In this document: positions 12,426 through 21,290 of the stretch, piece after piece
Position numbering within the stretch: the stretch's first letter is position 1
Layout: every line of letters begins with the position of its first letter
DNA from: Aeromonas veronii
GTDB lineage: Bacteria > Pseudomonadota > Gammaproteobacteria > Enterobacterales > Aeromonadaceae
Reading direction: 5' to 3'
Assembly (NCBI GenBank): GCA_041319085.1
Contig: CP101033.1
Coordinates: forward strand, 335,001 to 399,000
DNA length: 64,000 nucleotides
Position numbers and translations under genes: made by a program
The notes under the pieces: model-generated
What the model was told of the DNA's origin: nothing
The model's database searches: none
What the model saw: only the letters and a program-made list of their open reading frames with translations

Positions 12426-13639
12426 GCGGCGCGCAGTTCCAGCACCTCCAGCAAGGCCGGCGTGTAACGGCGCAGGGTGGCGAAGTTCTCGCCGACCAGG
12501 TGCAGGTGGTCGAAGCCTTCCGGCCGGGCCAGCAGCTCGGCCTCGCTGACGCTCTCGGTGAACTCGTCCCAGGGAATCACCGCCTCGATGGCGGCATAGG
12601 GGTCGCTGCCGCTTTCCTTCGCTTCCAGCAGCGCCTGGCCGATCCTGGAGTACAGGCGCACCTTGTCGTTGATCGCCTTGCCCTGCTTCTGGAACTGCTG
12701 CTGATGCTTGTGCTTCGCGCCGCTGAACAGCTTGACCAGGATGCGGTCATGCAGATCGACCAGCTCATCGATCACGGTCGCGGTGCTCTCCAGCACCACG
12801 GCGGCCAGGGTCGCGTAGCGGCGCTGCGGCTCGAACTTACCGAGGTCTTTGGGCGTCATCTGCCCACCCTCGCGGGCCAGCTTGAGCAGGCGGTTCTGGT
12901 GGATGTGCCGGCCCAGGCCTTCGGGCAAGTCCACCAACTGAAATGTCTTCAGCCGCTCGATGTGTTCCAGCATGTGCCGAGAGTTGGGTTTCAGCGGTGC
13001 CTGGCGCAGCCAGGTCAACCAGGTGATGCTGCTGCCGGCCTTGAGCTTCAACAGCTCGTCCAGCTTGGCCCGATGCGAGTCCGTGAGTGGTTCGACCAGG
13101 GCGCGGTAGACCCGCCGATTGGCTCGCGCAATGGCTTCCGAGCAGGCCCGGTCAATCACGCTCAGCGCCGGCAGGATGCGTCGTTTCTGCCGTAGGCTCT
13201 CCAGGGCCTGACCGGCCAGCAGCAAGCCTTTGTCGGTCTGCTGGGCCAGCTCGGTTAGCTCGCGCACCAGGGCGCGGAAGTCGGACAGGCCGAACGGGGC
13301 CAGTTGCAGGTAGGTGCGCAGTTCCTGGGCATGCTCGCGACGGGTCACGTCGCGCTCGCCGTACTTTGCCCAGCTCGCCGGCTCGGCCTGGACTTGCTTC
13401 GCCACCCACAGGATGACCGGCTCGGGCAGCTCGCTGTCGGTTCCCAGCGCGTAACCGGGGTAGCGCAGCAGGCAGAGCTGCACGGCGAAGCCGAGGCGGT
13501 TGGCGTCGCCGCGTCGCTGGCGGATCAGCGACAGGTCGGAGTCGTTGAAGGTGTAGTAGCGGATCAGGTCATCCTGGCTTTCCGGCAGCGCAAGCAGGGT
13601 GTCCCGCTCCGTGGCCGAGAGGATCAAGCGACGCGGCAT
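10673..13639 (-). CDS. tnpA: Tn3-family transposase TnpA (Tn1721 type)
   Basis: 988 aa, full length for the family. It catalyses replicative transposition by recognising the 38-bp repeats and forming cointegrates, which TnpR then resolves. The N-terminal part ([20 protein letters not shown]) carries the DNA-binding region; the C-terminal half is the Tn3 DDE domain. The last codons overlap the internal 38-bp repeat, as usual. It follows tnpR by 3 bp, so the two are probably co-transcribed from the resolution region. No frameshift was seen. Confidence 0.95.
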   Translation of the reverse strand: MPRRLILSATERDTLLALPESQDDLIRYYTFNDSDLSLIRQRRGDANRLGFAVQLCLLRYPGYALGTDSELPEPVILWVAKQVQAEPASWAKYGERDVTRREHAQELRTYLQLAPFGLSDFRALVRELTELAQQTDKGLLLAGQALESLRQKRRILPALSVIDRACSEAIARANRRVYRALVEPLTDSHRAKLDELLKLKAGSSITWLTWLRQAPLKPNSRHMLEHIERLKTFQLVDLPEGLGRHIHQNRLLKLAREGGQMTPKDLGKFEPQRRYATLAAVVLESTATVIDELVDLHDRILVKLFSGAKHKHQQQFQKQGKAINDKVRLYSRIGQALLEAKESGSDPYAAIEAVIPWDEFTESVSEAELLARPEGFDHLHLVGENFATLRRYTPALLEVLELRAAPAAQGVLAAVQTLREMNADNLRKVPADAPTAFIKPRWKPLVITPEGLDRKFYEICALSELKNALRSGDIWVKGSRQFRDFDDYLLPAEKFAALKREQALPLAINPNSDQYLEERLQLLDEQLATVTRLAKDNELPDAILTESGLKITPLDAAVPDRAQALIDQTSQLLPRIKITELLMDVDDWTGFSRHFTHLKDGAEAKDRTLLLSAILGDAINLGLTKMAESSPGLTYAKLSWLQAWHIRDETYSAALAELVNHQYRHAFAAHWGDGTTSSSDGQRFRAGGRGESTGHVNPKYGSEPGRLFYTHISDQYAPFSTRVVNVGVRDSTYVLDGLLYHESDLRIEEHYTDTAGFTDHVFALMHLLGFRFAPRIRDLGETKLYVPQGVQAYPTLRPLIGGTLNIKHVRAHWDDILRLASSIKQGTVTASLMLRKLGSYPRQNGLAVALRELGRIERTLFILDWLQSVELRRRVHAGLNKGEARNSLARAVFFNRLGEIRDRSFEQQRYRASGLNLVTAAIVLWNTVYLERATQGLVEAGKPVDGELLQFLSPLGWEHINLTGDYVWRQSRRLEDGKFRPLRMPGKP

Positions 13640-13642
13640 GTG

Positions 13643-14203
13643 TCAGTCGTCCGTGCGGAGGTACTGGTAGAGGGTTTCCCGGCTGATGTTGAACTCGCGG
13701 GCAAGCTGCGCCTTGGGCTCGCCGGCCGTCGCTCGCTGCCGAAGGGTAGCAGCCTGCTCATCGGACAGGGCTTTCTTGCGGCCCCGGTACGCGCCACGCT
13801 GCTTGGCCAAGGCGATGCCCTCACGCTGCCGCTCGCGGATCAGGGCGCGCTCGAACTCAGCGAAGGCCCCCATCACCGACAGCATCAGGTTGGCCATCGG
13901 CGAGTCCTCGCCAGTGAACACCAGGCCCTCCTTCAGGAACTCGATGCGCACGCCGCGCTGAGTCAGCTTCTGTACCAAGCGACGCAGGTCATCGAGGTTG
14001 CGGGCCAGCCGATCCATGCTGTGCACCACCACTGTATCGCCTTCGCGGACGAAGCTCAGCAGCGCTTCGAGCTGGGGGCGCTGGGTGTCCTTGCCCGATG
14101 CCTTGTCGGTGAACACCTTGCTCACCTGGGTTTGTTCCAGCTGGCGTTCCGGGTTCTGGTCAAAGCTGCTGACCCGGACGTAGCCGATGCGGTGCCCCTG
14201 CAC
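13643..14203 (-). CDS. tnpR: Tn3-family resolvase TnpR
   Basis: 186-aa serine recombinase. The catalytic domain opens GYVRVSSFDQNPERQLE with the nucleophile Ser in VRVSS; MDRLARNLDDLRRLV and ERALIRERQREGI follow, and the C-terminal helix-turn-helix is AQLAREFNISRETLYQYL. It resolves cointegrates at the adjacent res region and represses its own promoter. It lies immediately upstream of tnpA. The integron insertion 135 bp upstream of its start separates it from part of the original res/mcp side. Confidence 0.95.
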   Translation of the reverse strand: MQGHRIGYVRVSSFDQNPERQLEQTQVSKVFTDKASGKDTQRPQLEALLSFVREGDTVVVHSMDRLARNLDDLRRLVQKLTQRGVRIEFLKEGLVFTGEDSPMANLMLSVMGAFAEFERALIRERQREGIALAKQRGAYRGRKKALSDEQAATLRQRATAGEPKAQLAREFNISRETLYQYLRTDD

Positions 14204-14337
14204 GATGTCTCCTTGGTTGAAGGCGGCTTAAGTGCACTTTCTGTTCCGTTGTGCCTCAAAGCCCATTTCTGTCAGGCTGAAATCTATAACCTTCGCGGGC
14301 ATGTGTCAAAAAATGGGAAAGCAGACTCTATTCTGAC
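14204..14337. promoter_or_regulatory. resolution (res) region, tnpR side
   Basis: 134 bp between the tnpR start and the integron. In Tn1721 the crossover subsites and the tnpR promoter lie here. The sequence continues at 21010-21184 on the far side of the integron, so the upstream part of the region is displaced by 6.7 kb. Subsite boundaries were not resolved by eye. Confidence 0.65.
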
Positions 14338-14362
14338 TGTCGTTTTCAGAAGACGGCTGCAC
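14338..14362 (+). repeat. IRi, 25-bp integron end
   Basis: TGTCGTTTTCAGAAGACGGC followed by TGCAC. It differs from IRt at a few positions, as is usual for Tn402-type ends. Confidence 0.9.
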
Positions 14363-14539
14363 TGAACGTCAGAAGCCGACTGCACTATAGCAGCGGAGGG
14401 GTTGGATCCATCAGGCAACGACGGGCTGCTGCCGGCCATCAGCGGACGCAGGGAGGACTTTCCGCAACCGGCCGTTCGATGCGGCACCGATGGCCTTCGC
14501 GCAGGGGTAGTGAATCCGCCAGGATTGACTTGCGCTGCC

Positions 14540-15552
14540 CTACCTCTCACTAGTGAGGGGCGGCAGCGCATCAAGCGGTGAGCGCACTCCGGCACCGCCA
14601 ACTTTCAGCACATGCGTGTAAATCATCGTCGTAGAGACGTCGGAATGGCCGAGCAGATCCTGCACGGTTCGAATGTCGTAACCGCTGCGGAGCAAGGCCG
14701 TCGCGAACGAGTGGCGGAGGGTGTGCGGTGTGGCGGGCTTCGTGATGCCTGCTTGTTCTACGGCACGTTTGAAGGCGCGCTGAAAGGTCTGGTCATACAT
14801 GTGATGGCGACGCACGACACCGCTCCGTGGATCGGTCGAATGCGTGTGCTGCGCAAAAACCCAGAACCACGGCCAGGAATGCCCGGCGCGCGGATACTTC
14901 CGCTCAAGGGCGTCGGGAAGCGCAACGCCGCTGCGGCCCTCGGCCTGGTCCTTCAGCCACCATGCCCGTGCACGCGACAGCTGCTCGCGCAGGCTGGGTG
15001 CCAGCTCTCGGGTAACATCAAGGCCCGATCCTTGGAGCCCTTGCCCTCCCGCACGATGATCGTGCCGTGATCGAAATCCAGATCCTTGACCCGCAGTTGC
15101 AAACCCTCACTGATCCGCATGCCCGTTCCATACAGAAGCTGGGCGAACAAACGATGCTCGCCTTCCAGAAAACCGAGGATGCGAACCACTTCATCCGGGG
15201 TCAGCACCACCGGCAAGCGCCGCGACGGCCGAGGTCTTCCGATCTCCTGAAGCCAGGGCAGATCCGTGCACAGCACCTTGCCGTAGAAGAACAGCAAGGC
15301 CGCCAATGCCTGACGATGCGTGGAGACCGAAACCTTGCGCTCGTTCGCCAGCCAGGACAGAAATGCCTCGACTTCGCTGCTGCCCAAGGTTGCCGGGTGA
15401 CGCACACCGTGGAAACGGATGAAGGCACGAACCCAGTGGACATAAGCCTGTTCGGTTCGTAAACTGTAATGCAAGTAGCGTATGCGCTCACGCAACTGGT
15501 CCAGAACCTTGACCGAACGCAGCGGTGGTAACGGCGCAGTGGCGGTTTTCAT
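14540..15552 (-). pseudogene. intI1: class 1 integron integrase IntI1, frameshifted as read
   Basis: Tyrosine recombinase (normally 337 aa) that inserts and excises cassettes at attI1/attC. The opening codons ([19 protein letters not shown]) are intact. The frame runs through the first catalytic arginine ([13 protein letters not shown]) to MLPES, then shifts near 15003 where one base is missing (AGCTGGCACC instead of AGCTTGGCACC). The remainder, including [18 protein letters not shown] and the tyrosine in MIYTHV, is present in another frame to the stop at 14540. If real, cassette movement is abolished; if a read error, the gene is normal. Confidence 0.92.
15437..15465 (+). promoter_or_regulatory. 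cassette promoter Pc (hybrid PcH1 type)
   Basis: -35 TGGACA (15437-15442), 17-bp spacer, -10 TAAACT (15460-15465), inside intI1 and facing the cassette. The combination matches the variant called PcH1, a weak-to-moderate promoter. The second promoter P2 lacks the GGG insertion and should be inactive. Confidence 0.85.
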
Positions 15553-15627
15553 GGCTTGTTATGACTGTTTTTTTGTACAGTCTATGCCTCGGGCATCCAA
15601 GCAGCAAGCGCGTTACGCCGTGGGTCG

Positions 15628-15692
15628 ATGTTTGATGTTATGGAGCAGCAACGATGTTACGCAGCAGGGCAGTCGCCCTAAAACAAAGTTAG
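15628..15692 (+). other. attI1 recombination site
   Basis: Standard 5'-conserved segment up to the core site AAAGTTAG (G at 15688). Cassette sequence begins at 15689. The left limit is approximate. Confidence 0.82.
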
Positions 15693-15709
15693 CCATTAAG
15701 GGAGTTAAA

Positions 15710-16183
15710 TTGAAAATATCATTGATTTCTGCAGTGTCAGAAAATGGCGTAATCGGTAGTGGTCCTGATATCCCGTGGTCAGTAAAAGGTGAGCAACTAC
15801 TCTTTAAAGCGCTCACATATAATCAATGGCTCCTTGTCGGAAGAAAAACATTTGACTCTATGGGTGTTCTTCCAAATCGCAAATATGCAGTAGTGTCAAA
15901 GAACGGAATTTCAAGCTCAAATGAAAACGTCCTAGTTTTTCCTTCAATAGAAAATGCTTTGAAAGAGCTATCAAAAGTTACAGATCATGTATATGTCTCT
16001 GGCGGGGGTCAAATCTATAATAGCCTTATTGAAAAAGCAGATATAATTCATTTGTCTACTGTTCACGTTGAAGTCGAAGGTGATATCAAATTCCCTATAA
16101 TGCCTGAGAATTTCAATTTGGTTTTTGAACAGTTTTTTATGTCTAATATAAATTATACATACCAGATTTGGAAAAAAGGCTAA
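15710..16183 (+). CDS. dfrA17: trimethoprim-resistant dihydrofolate reductase, DfrA17-like
   Basis: 157 aa from a TTG start 20 bp inside the cassette. It reduces dihydrofolate and is insensitive to trimethoprim, bypassing the host enzyme. Landmarks: [19 protein letters not shown] at the N terminus, [20 protein letters not shown], the GRKTFDSMG motif and a terminal YQIWKKG. Val9, Ser17, Val25 and the KNGISSS segment fit DfrA17 rather than DfrA7 as I recall them; an exact comparison was not possible. It is AT-rich compared with its surroundings, as is common for cassettes, and is expressed from Pc. Confidence 0.85.
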   Translation: MKISLISAVSENGVIGSGPDIPWSVKGEQLLFKALTYNQWLLVGRKTFDSMGVLPNRKYAVVSKNGISSSNENVLVFPSIENALKELSKVTDHVYVSGGGQIYNSLIEKADIIHLSTVHVEVEGDIKFPIMPENFNLVFEQFFMSNINYTYQIWKKG

Positions 16184-16310
16184 CAATGCGTTGCAGCACC
16201 AGTCGCTTCGCTCCTTGGACAGCTTTTAAGTCGCGTCTTTGTGGTTTTGCTGCGCAAAAGTATTCCACAAAGCCGCGACTTAAAAGCTGCCGCTGAACTT
16301 AACGTTAGAT
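16178..16310 (+). other. attC site of the dfrA cassette
   Basis: Imperfect inverted repeat from GGCTAAC (16178) to GTTAGAT (16304-16310), with internal arms GCTTTTAAGTCGCG / CGCGACTTAAAAGC. It is the folded single-strand substrate of IntI1. The cassette spans 15689-16304. Confidence 0.88.
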
Positions 16311-16412
16311 GCACTAAGCACATAATTGCTCACAGCCAAACTATCAGGTCAAGTCTGCTTTTATTATTTTTAAGCGTGCATAATAAGCCCTACACAAATT
16401 GGGAGATATATC

Positions 16413-16760
16413 ATGAAAGGCTGGCTTTTTCTTGTTATCGCAATAGTTGGCGAAGTAATCGCAACATCCGCATTAAAATCTAGCGAGGGCTTTACTAAGC
16501 TTGCCCCTTCCGCCGTTGTCATAATCGGTTATGGCATCGCATTTTATTTTCTTTCTCTGGTTCTGAAATCCATCCCTGTCGGTGTTGCTTATGCAGTCTG
16601 GTCGGGACTCGGCGTCGTCATAATTACAGCCATTGCCTGGTTGCTTCATGGGCAAAAGCTTGATGCGTGGGGCTTTGTAGGTATGGGGCTCATAATTGCT
16701 GCCTTTTTGCTCGCCCGATCCCCATCGTGGAAGTCGCTGCGGAGGCCGACGCCATGGTGA
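16413..16760 (+). CDS. qacEdelta1: QacEdelta1, truncated small multidrug resistance exporter
   Basis: 115 aa. SMR-family inner-membrane protein opening [20 protein letters not shown] with the essential Glu in helix 1 ([10 protein letters not shown]). The fourth helix is replaced by the 3'-conserved-segment tail ending [11 protein letters not shown], so disinfectant resistance is low at best. It overlaps the sul1 start by 7 bp. Constant first gene of the 3'-conserved segment. Confidence 0.96.
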   Translation: MKGWLFLVIAIVGEVIATSALKSSEGFTKLAPSAVVIIGYGIAFYFLSLVLKSIPVGVAYAVWSGLGVVIITAIAWLLHGQKLDAWGFVGMGLIIAAFLLARSPSWKSLRRPTPW

Positions 16761-17593
16761 CGGTGTTCGGCATTCTGAATCTCACCGAGGACTCCTTCTT
16801 CGATGAGAGCCGGCGGCTAGACCCCGCCGGCGCTGTCACCGCGGCGATCGAAATGCTGCGAGTCGGATCAGACGTCGTGGATGTCGGACCGGCCGCCAGC
16901 CATCCGGACGCGAGGCCTGTATCGCCGGCCGATGAGATCAGACGTATTGCGCCGCTCTTAGACGCCCTGTCCGATCAGATGCACCGTGTTTCAATCGACA
17001 GCTTCCAACCGGAAACCCAGCGCTATGCGCTCAAGCGCGGCGTGGGCTACCTGAACGATATCCAAGGATTTCCTGACCCTGCGCTCTATCCCGATATTGC
17101 TGAGGCGGACTGCAGGCTGGTGGTTATGCACTCAGCGCAGCGGGATGGCATCGCCACCCGCACCGGTCACCTTCGACCCGAAGACGCGCTCGACGAGATT
17201 GTGCGGTTCTTCGAGGCGCGGGTTTCCGCCTTGCGACGGAGCGGGGTCGCTGCCGACCGGCTCATCCTCGATCCGGGGATGGGATTTTTCTTGAGCCCCG
17301 CACCGGAAACATCGCTGCACGTGCTGTCGAACCTTCAAAAGCTGAAGTCGGCGTTGGGGCTTCCGCTATTGGTCTCGGTGTCGCGGAAATCCTTCTTGGG
17401 CGCCACCGTTGGCCTTCCTGTAAAGGATCTGGGTCCAGCGAGCCTTGCGGCGGAACTTCACGCGATCGGCAATGGCGCTGACTACGTCCGCACCCACGCG
17501 CCTGGAGATCTGCGAAGCGCAATCACCTTCTCGGAAACCCTCGCGAAATTTCGCAGTCGCGACGCCAGAGACCGAGGGTTAGATCATGCCTAG
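16754..17593 (+). CDS. sul1: sulfonamide-resistant dihydropteroate synthase Sul1
   Basis: 279 aa. It condenses p-aminobenzoate with the pterin pyrophosphate while excluding sulfonamides. It opens [20 protein letters not shown] and contains [24 protein letters not shown] and [12 protein letters not shown]. The length equals standard Sul1. The ATG at 16754 is chosen over longer frames because it is the established start within the qacEdelta1 end. The gene is intact and is expected to confer resistance. Confidence 0.97.
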   Translation: MVTVFGILNLTEDSFFDESRRLDPAGAVTAAIEMLRVGSDVVDVGPAASHPDARPVSPADEIRRIAPLLDALSDQMHRVSIDSFQPETQRYALKRGVGYLNDIQGFPDPALYPDIAEADCRLVVMHSAQRDGIATRTGHLRPEDALDEIVRFFEARVSALRRSGVAADRLILDPGMGFFLSPAPETSLHVLSNLQKLKSALGLPLLVSVSRKSFLGATVGLPVKDLGPASLAAELHAIGNGADYVRTHAPGDLRSAITFSETLAKFRSRDARDRGLDHA

Positions 17594-17720
17594 CATTCAC
17601 CTTCCGGCCGCCCGCTAGCGGACCCTGGTCAGGTTCCGCGAAGGTGGGCGCAGACATGCTGGGCTCGTCAGGATCAAACTGCACTATGAGGCGGCGGTTC
17701 ATACCGCGCCAGGGGAGCGA

Positions 17721-18220
17721 ATGGACAGCGAGGAGCCTCCGAACGTTCGGGTCGCCTGCTCGGGTGATATCGACGAGGTTGTGCGGCTGATGCACGACGC
17801 TGCGGCGTGGATGTCCGCCAAGGGAACGCCCGCCTGGGACGTCGCGCGGATCGACCGGACATTCGCGGAGACCTTCGTCCTGAGATCCGAGCTCCTAGTC
17901 GCGAGTTGCAGCGACGGCATCGTCGGCTGTTGCACCTTGTCGGCCGAGGATCCCGAGTTCTGGCCCGACGCCCTCAAGGGGAGGCCGCATATCTGCACAA
18001 GCTCGCGGTGCGACGGACACATGCGGGCCGGGGTGTCAGCTCCGCGCTGATCGAGGCTTGCCGCCATGCCGCGCGAACGCAGGGGTGCGCCAAGCTGCGG
18101 CTCGACTGCCACCCGAACCTGCGTGGCCTATACGAGCGGCTCGGATTCACCCACGTCGACACTTTCAATCCCGGCTGGGATCCAACCTTCATCGCAGAAC
18201 GCCTAGAACTCGAAATCTAA
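17721..18220 (+). pseudogene. orf5 GNAT-family acetyltransferase, frameshifted as read
   Basis: The conserved 3'-segment orf5, normally about 166 aa. Frame 1 (17721 to about 17980) opens MDSEEPPNVRVACSGDI. At AAGGGGAGGCC near 17980 the frame shifts, and the rest (AAYLHKLAVRRTHAGRGVSS, the acetyl-CoA loop, to LERLELEI-type end) is read in another frame to 18220. The gene as I know it has five G there instead of four. The function is unknown even when intact. Confidence 0.85.
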
Positions 18221-19181
18221 CGTCCGTTCGGGCATCGAGGTCCATGTCGGGGTGGGACGGGCCCGTGGCTTCAAGATCACTTGCAGTCCGACCGCGATGT
18301 CTTGGTTGCGCGAGAGGTTGTCGACAGGCCATGCTGAGTGTGCGATGGTTGATCGCTTCCTCGCCGCTCTCCACGGCGACGATGGCCGCCGCCATCAGCA
18401 AGTGCGCCAGTTCCCCTATGGTGCCCTCGCTGCGTGTGAGCAGGTAGCGAGCCATGTCCAGCGTGGCAATTGGGGAAGGCCGGCGCAGCGGGAGCGAAGC
18501 GGCGAAGCTGGCCAGCAGTGAGCAGCAATCGTCGTTGGCCTCCCATACCGGCAGCATCATCGGCTCGAAGCGATTTTCCAACTGGTCATCGGAGCGGATG
18601 GCTAGGTAGGCGTCGCGCGTGCCTACCCCAACCAACGGGATGCGCAGTTCGTTGCCGAGGAAGCGCAGCAGGTTGAGGAATTCCCGGCGGTTGACGCTGT
18701 TGCCGGCCAGCACGTTGTGCAGCTCGTCGATCACCAGCATGCGCACGCCGACCTTGCGCAGCAGTGCCAGAGCCAGTTGCTCCATTTCCGGCAACCGTGG
18801 GCGTGGGCGCAGCGGCGCGCCCATCGCGGCGAGCAGCGCGACGTAGAAGCGGATCACGGACGGCTCGGACGGCATCTGCACGACCAACACCGGGATGTGC
18901 TCCTGGTCGGCGTCGGAGCTGGCCGGGTGGGTGCGGCGGAACTTCTCGACGATCATCGACTTGCCATTGTTGGTCGGGCCAACCAGCAGCAGGTTGGGCA
19001 TGCGTTGCTTGTTTGGCCACGCATAAAGGGCTTCCAGCCGGTTCAGCGCCTCGACTGCGCGCGGATAGCCGATCCAGCGGTCGGCGCGAAGGCGCTGGAT
19101 GCGCTCGTCCGCCGGAAGACGGGCCAAGCCCTGGGCCGCCGGCAGCAGGTGGGACAGGTCGATGATGGGATATTCGTCCAC
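18189..19181 (-). CDS. tniB: TniB transposition ATPase, C-terminally truncated (tniB-delta)
   Basis: AAA+ ATP-binding partner of TniA. GTG start at 19181 with GAGGAG upstream. Walker A is LLLVGPTNNGKS and Walker B is MLVIDELHNVLAG. Normal sequence continues to the NHRTLSMA region; the last about 45 residues come from joining to the 3'-conserved segment, so the natural C terminus is lost. It overlaps the end of orf5, which converges from the other strand. It is probably inactive. Confidence 0.88.
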   Translation of the reverse strand: MDEYPIIDLSHLLPAAQGLARLPADERIQRLRADRWIGYPRAVEALNRLEALYAWPNKQRMPNLLLVGPTNNGKSMIVEKFRRTHPASSDADQEHIPVLVVQMPSEPSVIRFYVALLAAMGAPLRPRPRLPEMEQLALALLRKVGVRMLVIDELHNVLAGNSVNRREFLNLLRFLGNELRIPLVGVGTRDAYLAIRSDDQLENRFEPMMLPVWEANDDCCSLLASFAASLPLRRPSPIATLDMARYLLTRSEGTIGELAHLLMAAAIVAVESGEEAINHRTLSMACRQPLAQPRHRGRTASDLEATGPSHPDMDLDARTDVRFRVLGVLR

Positions 19182-19183
19182 GG

Positions 19184-20863
19184 CTACCACTCCTCAATCT
19201 GGTCGAACGGTTTGGCGGGTGGCAAGTTGTCTGCCTGCGGGTCGGCAATATCCGTATCCGGCGGAACGGGCTTGTCCGGCCGAGCTGATGTCTTGAGGTG
19301 CTGGCGGCGATCCGCGTCACGCCGCGCCTTGCGTGTGGCCTTCTGCGCGCTGGTCACAATCTCACGCATCTGGCCGATCATGCGGAACAGCGCCGACTCA
19401 TCCACCTGTTCGCGCCCTTGCTGCCGCAGTTTCGCCAGCGCCTGCCGTTGTTCCCAGAGGGTGACAGCCGGATGCGACAAGGTACGGTAGGGAATTTCCA
19501 GGTAATGCTGTCCCTCCGGTTCCAGGACCCAGATACGGCTGATGTCGCGCGGATCGCGCCGGATCAGAAAGGACGGCCAGCGTTCACGCCGCGCAATCCA
19601 CGGCTTGAGCGCATCGGCGTAGTAGTGGATGTGGTCGATGACAAAGCCGGTGCGGGTCAGCGTGCGCCGGAGGATCGGCAGAAAATCGACCAGGAACGAA
19701 GTAGCGCGTGTGACGACGGCCGGTACGCCGACACGCGCCACGGCCTCGGCCCAGCGCGCGGCCGGCGGTTGGAGCAGGCCGTTGTGCACCGAACCGTGGT
19801 AGGTGCCGACCGCCAATGTGAGCCAGCGCTCTAGCTCGCGCAGCGTCAGGGCGGCCTTGTTTTCGGAATCGTAGTCGCCGCGCTGGTCAGGGTTGGAGAA
19901 GGTCGTTCCCGGCAGTTCGTCGTGAATCATCTGCATCGCCGTGCCGATGATCCGTTCCACGATGCCGCCATAGTGCGGCTGTCCCAGCGGGCGATAGTCC
20001 AGCCGGATGCCATGCTGCTCGCAACCCCGGCGCAGGGCCTCGCTCTTGAACTCGGCCGCGTTGTCTAGGTAGAGCAGCAAGGGCTTGCCGCTCATCTGCC
20101 AATCCATTTCCACGTTCAGTCCTTCCAGCCAAGGGCGCTTGTCGCAGGCGACATGCACGAGGCACAGGCCAACCGAAACGGCAGACGGCGCTTCCAGCGT
20201 GACGACCATGCCGAGCACGCAGCGGGTGAACACGTCGATGGCGAGGGTCAGGTACGGGCGGCCAATAGGTTGCCGGTCGCGGTCATCGACCACGATCAGG
20301 TCGATGACCGTATGGTCTATCTGCACCTGCTCCAGCGGCGCGGTCACGGCAGGAGGCTCGCCGCCCACACCTTGTAGGTCACGAGCGGCATCCTGGCCTT
20401 CCCGCCGGCGGATGACCTTGCGCGGGTCAAGGCTAGCGATCCGTAAGGCCACGGTATTGCGCGCCGGCACTCGCAGTTTTTGAGCCTTGCACACCTGAGT
20501 GACTTCGCGGTGAAAGGCCGCTAGGCTGCGCTTCTGCTTGGTCAGGAACCGCTTTTGCAGTAGCTCGTGGATGACGCGCTCGACCGGTTCCGGCAAGCGC
20601 CCCTTACCTTTACCTCCACCGGACTGGCCGGGCACCAGATCCGTCACGAGGCCGCTGCCTTGCCGGGCACGCCGGATCAGAACGTATACCTGGCGCCGAG
20701 ACAAGCCCAGCGCCTGAGCCGCCATATCGGCCGCTTCGTGCCCGACCGTCTCCGACTGCGCCAACGGACTGATGATCTCCGCACGACGGCGCGCACGCTC
20801 CCAAGCCTCATCAGGCAGAGTGGCCACGCCTTGTTCTGGAATCCGTGGGGTGTCCGTCGCCAT
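19184..20863 (-). CDS. tniA: TniA transposase of Tn402/Tn5053 family
   Basis: 559 aa from the ATG at 20863 (GAGG upstream; a longer frame to 20899 lacks support). Mu/retroviral-type DDE transposase. The catalytic core includes QIDHTVIDLIVVDDR (first Asp), LLYLDNAAEFKSEALRRGC (second Asp) and HYGGIVERIIGT (Glu). It acts on IRi/IRt with TniB and TniQ; TniB is truncated and TniQ is missing, so movement would need help in trans. The gene is intact. Confidence 0.93.
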   Translation of the reverse strand: MATDTPRIPEQGVATLPDEAWERARRRAEIISPLAQSETVGHEAADMAAQALGLSRRQVYVLIRRARQGSGLVTDLVPGQSGGGKGKGRLPEPVERVIHELLQKRFLTKQKRSLAAFHREVTQVCKAQKLRVPARNTVALRIASLDPRKVIRRREGQDAARDLQGVGGEPPAVTAPLEQVQIDHTVIDLIVVDDRDRQPIGRPYLTLAIDVFTRCVLGMVVTLEAPSAVSVGLCLVHVACDKRPWLEGLNVEMDWQMSGKPLLLYLDNAAEFKSEALRRGCEQHGIRLDYRPLGQPHYGGIVERIIGTAMQMIHDELPGTTFSNPDQRGDYDSENKAALTLRELERWLTLAVGTYHGSVHNGLLQPPAARWAEAVARVGVPAVVTRATSFLVDFLPILRRTLTRTGFVIDHIHYYADALKPWIARRERWPSFLIRRDPRDISRIWVLEPEGQHYLEIPYRTLSHPAVTLWEQRQALAKLRQQGREQVDESALFRMIGQMREIVTSAQKATRKARRDADRRQHLKTSARPDKPVPPDTDIADPQADNLPPAKPFDQIEEW

Positions 20864-20979
20864 GCTCACCTCGCTTTGGTGCACACGAGTATTGAGCATA
20901 GTCGAGATTGGTGCAGATCACTTCTGATATTGAACTGTCAGGAGCTGGCTGCACAACAGCCATTACGCCCAATCAACTG

Positions 20980-21004
20980 GTGCAGTCGTCTTCTGAAAAT
21001 GACA
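20980..21004 (-). repeat. IRt, 25-bp integron end
   Basis: On the minus strand TGTCATTTTCAGAAGACGAC followed by TGCAC. The next five bases (CTGAC) duplicate those before IRi. Confidence 0.92.
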
Positions 21005-21184
21005 CTGACGAAGCGGCGCGGCCCTGCCTGACATCAAGTTAGGGTATAGCCTAGATTGACATGCGCGATGCAACCCTTAACTTGCTTGCACCTATCGTTT
21101 CCATGCTAGCTTTATCGTAACGCTCAAGAAATTGGGCTTAATGCCGAAAACAATAAAATAAAACAGCCAACCCTTGAGGTTCTT

Positions 21185-21210
21185 ATGCGCCAGAATTTAC
21201 CAGTGACGGG
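21185..21210 (+). pseudogene. mcp-like gene of Tn1721, 5' scrap
   Basis: The first eight codons (MRQNLPVT) and two bases of the ninth, cut off by the IS21-family insertion. Removing the element and one ACGGG copy joins them in frame to 23829 onward. Confidence 0.75.
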
Positions 21211-21290
21211 TGCGTATTCCGGCGAAGTTGAACAGCCATTCCGGCCAACGTGAACACCCTGATCCTTAACGCGCTCACGTCACCCCGTTT

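Larger units (their letters stand above)
14338..21004. mobile_element. Tn402-type class 1 integron
   Basis: 6,667 bp bounded by 25-bp repeats IRi (14338-14362) and IRt (20980-21004) and by a perfect CTGAC duplication (14333-14337, 21005-21009). Order: intI1, attI1, one dfrA17-like cassette, qacEdelta1, sul1, orf5, truncated tniB, tniA. The tniB truncation and absence of tniQ and tniR mean it cannot complete its own transposition, yet the duplication shows it was inserted by transposition beside a res region, the preferred target of the Tn5053/Tn402 family. Confidence 0.93.

Noticed and set aside
13304..14365. 353-codon plus-strand frame across tnpA/tnpR
   Set aside because: Antisense to two well-established genes and runs into the integron end; low-complexity shadow coding.
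16667..16753. 29-codon N-terminal extension of Sul1
   Set aside because: It lies within qacEdelta1; the established start is the ATG at 16754.
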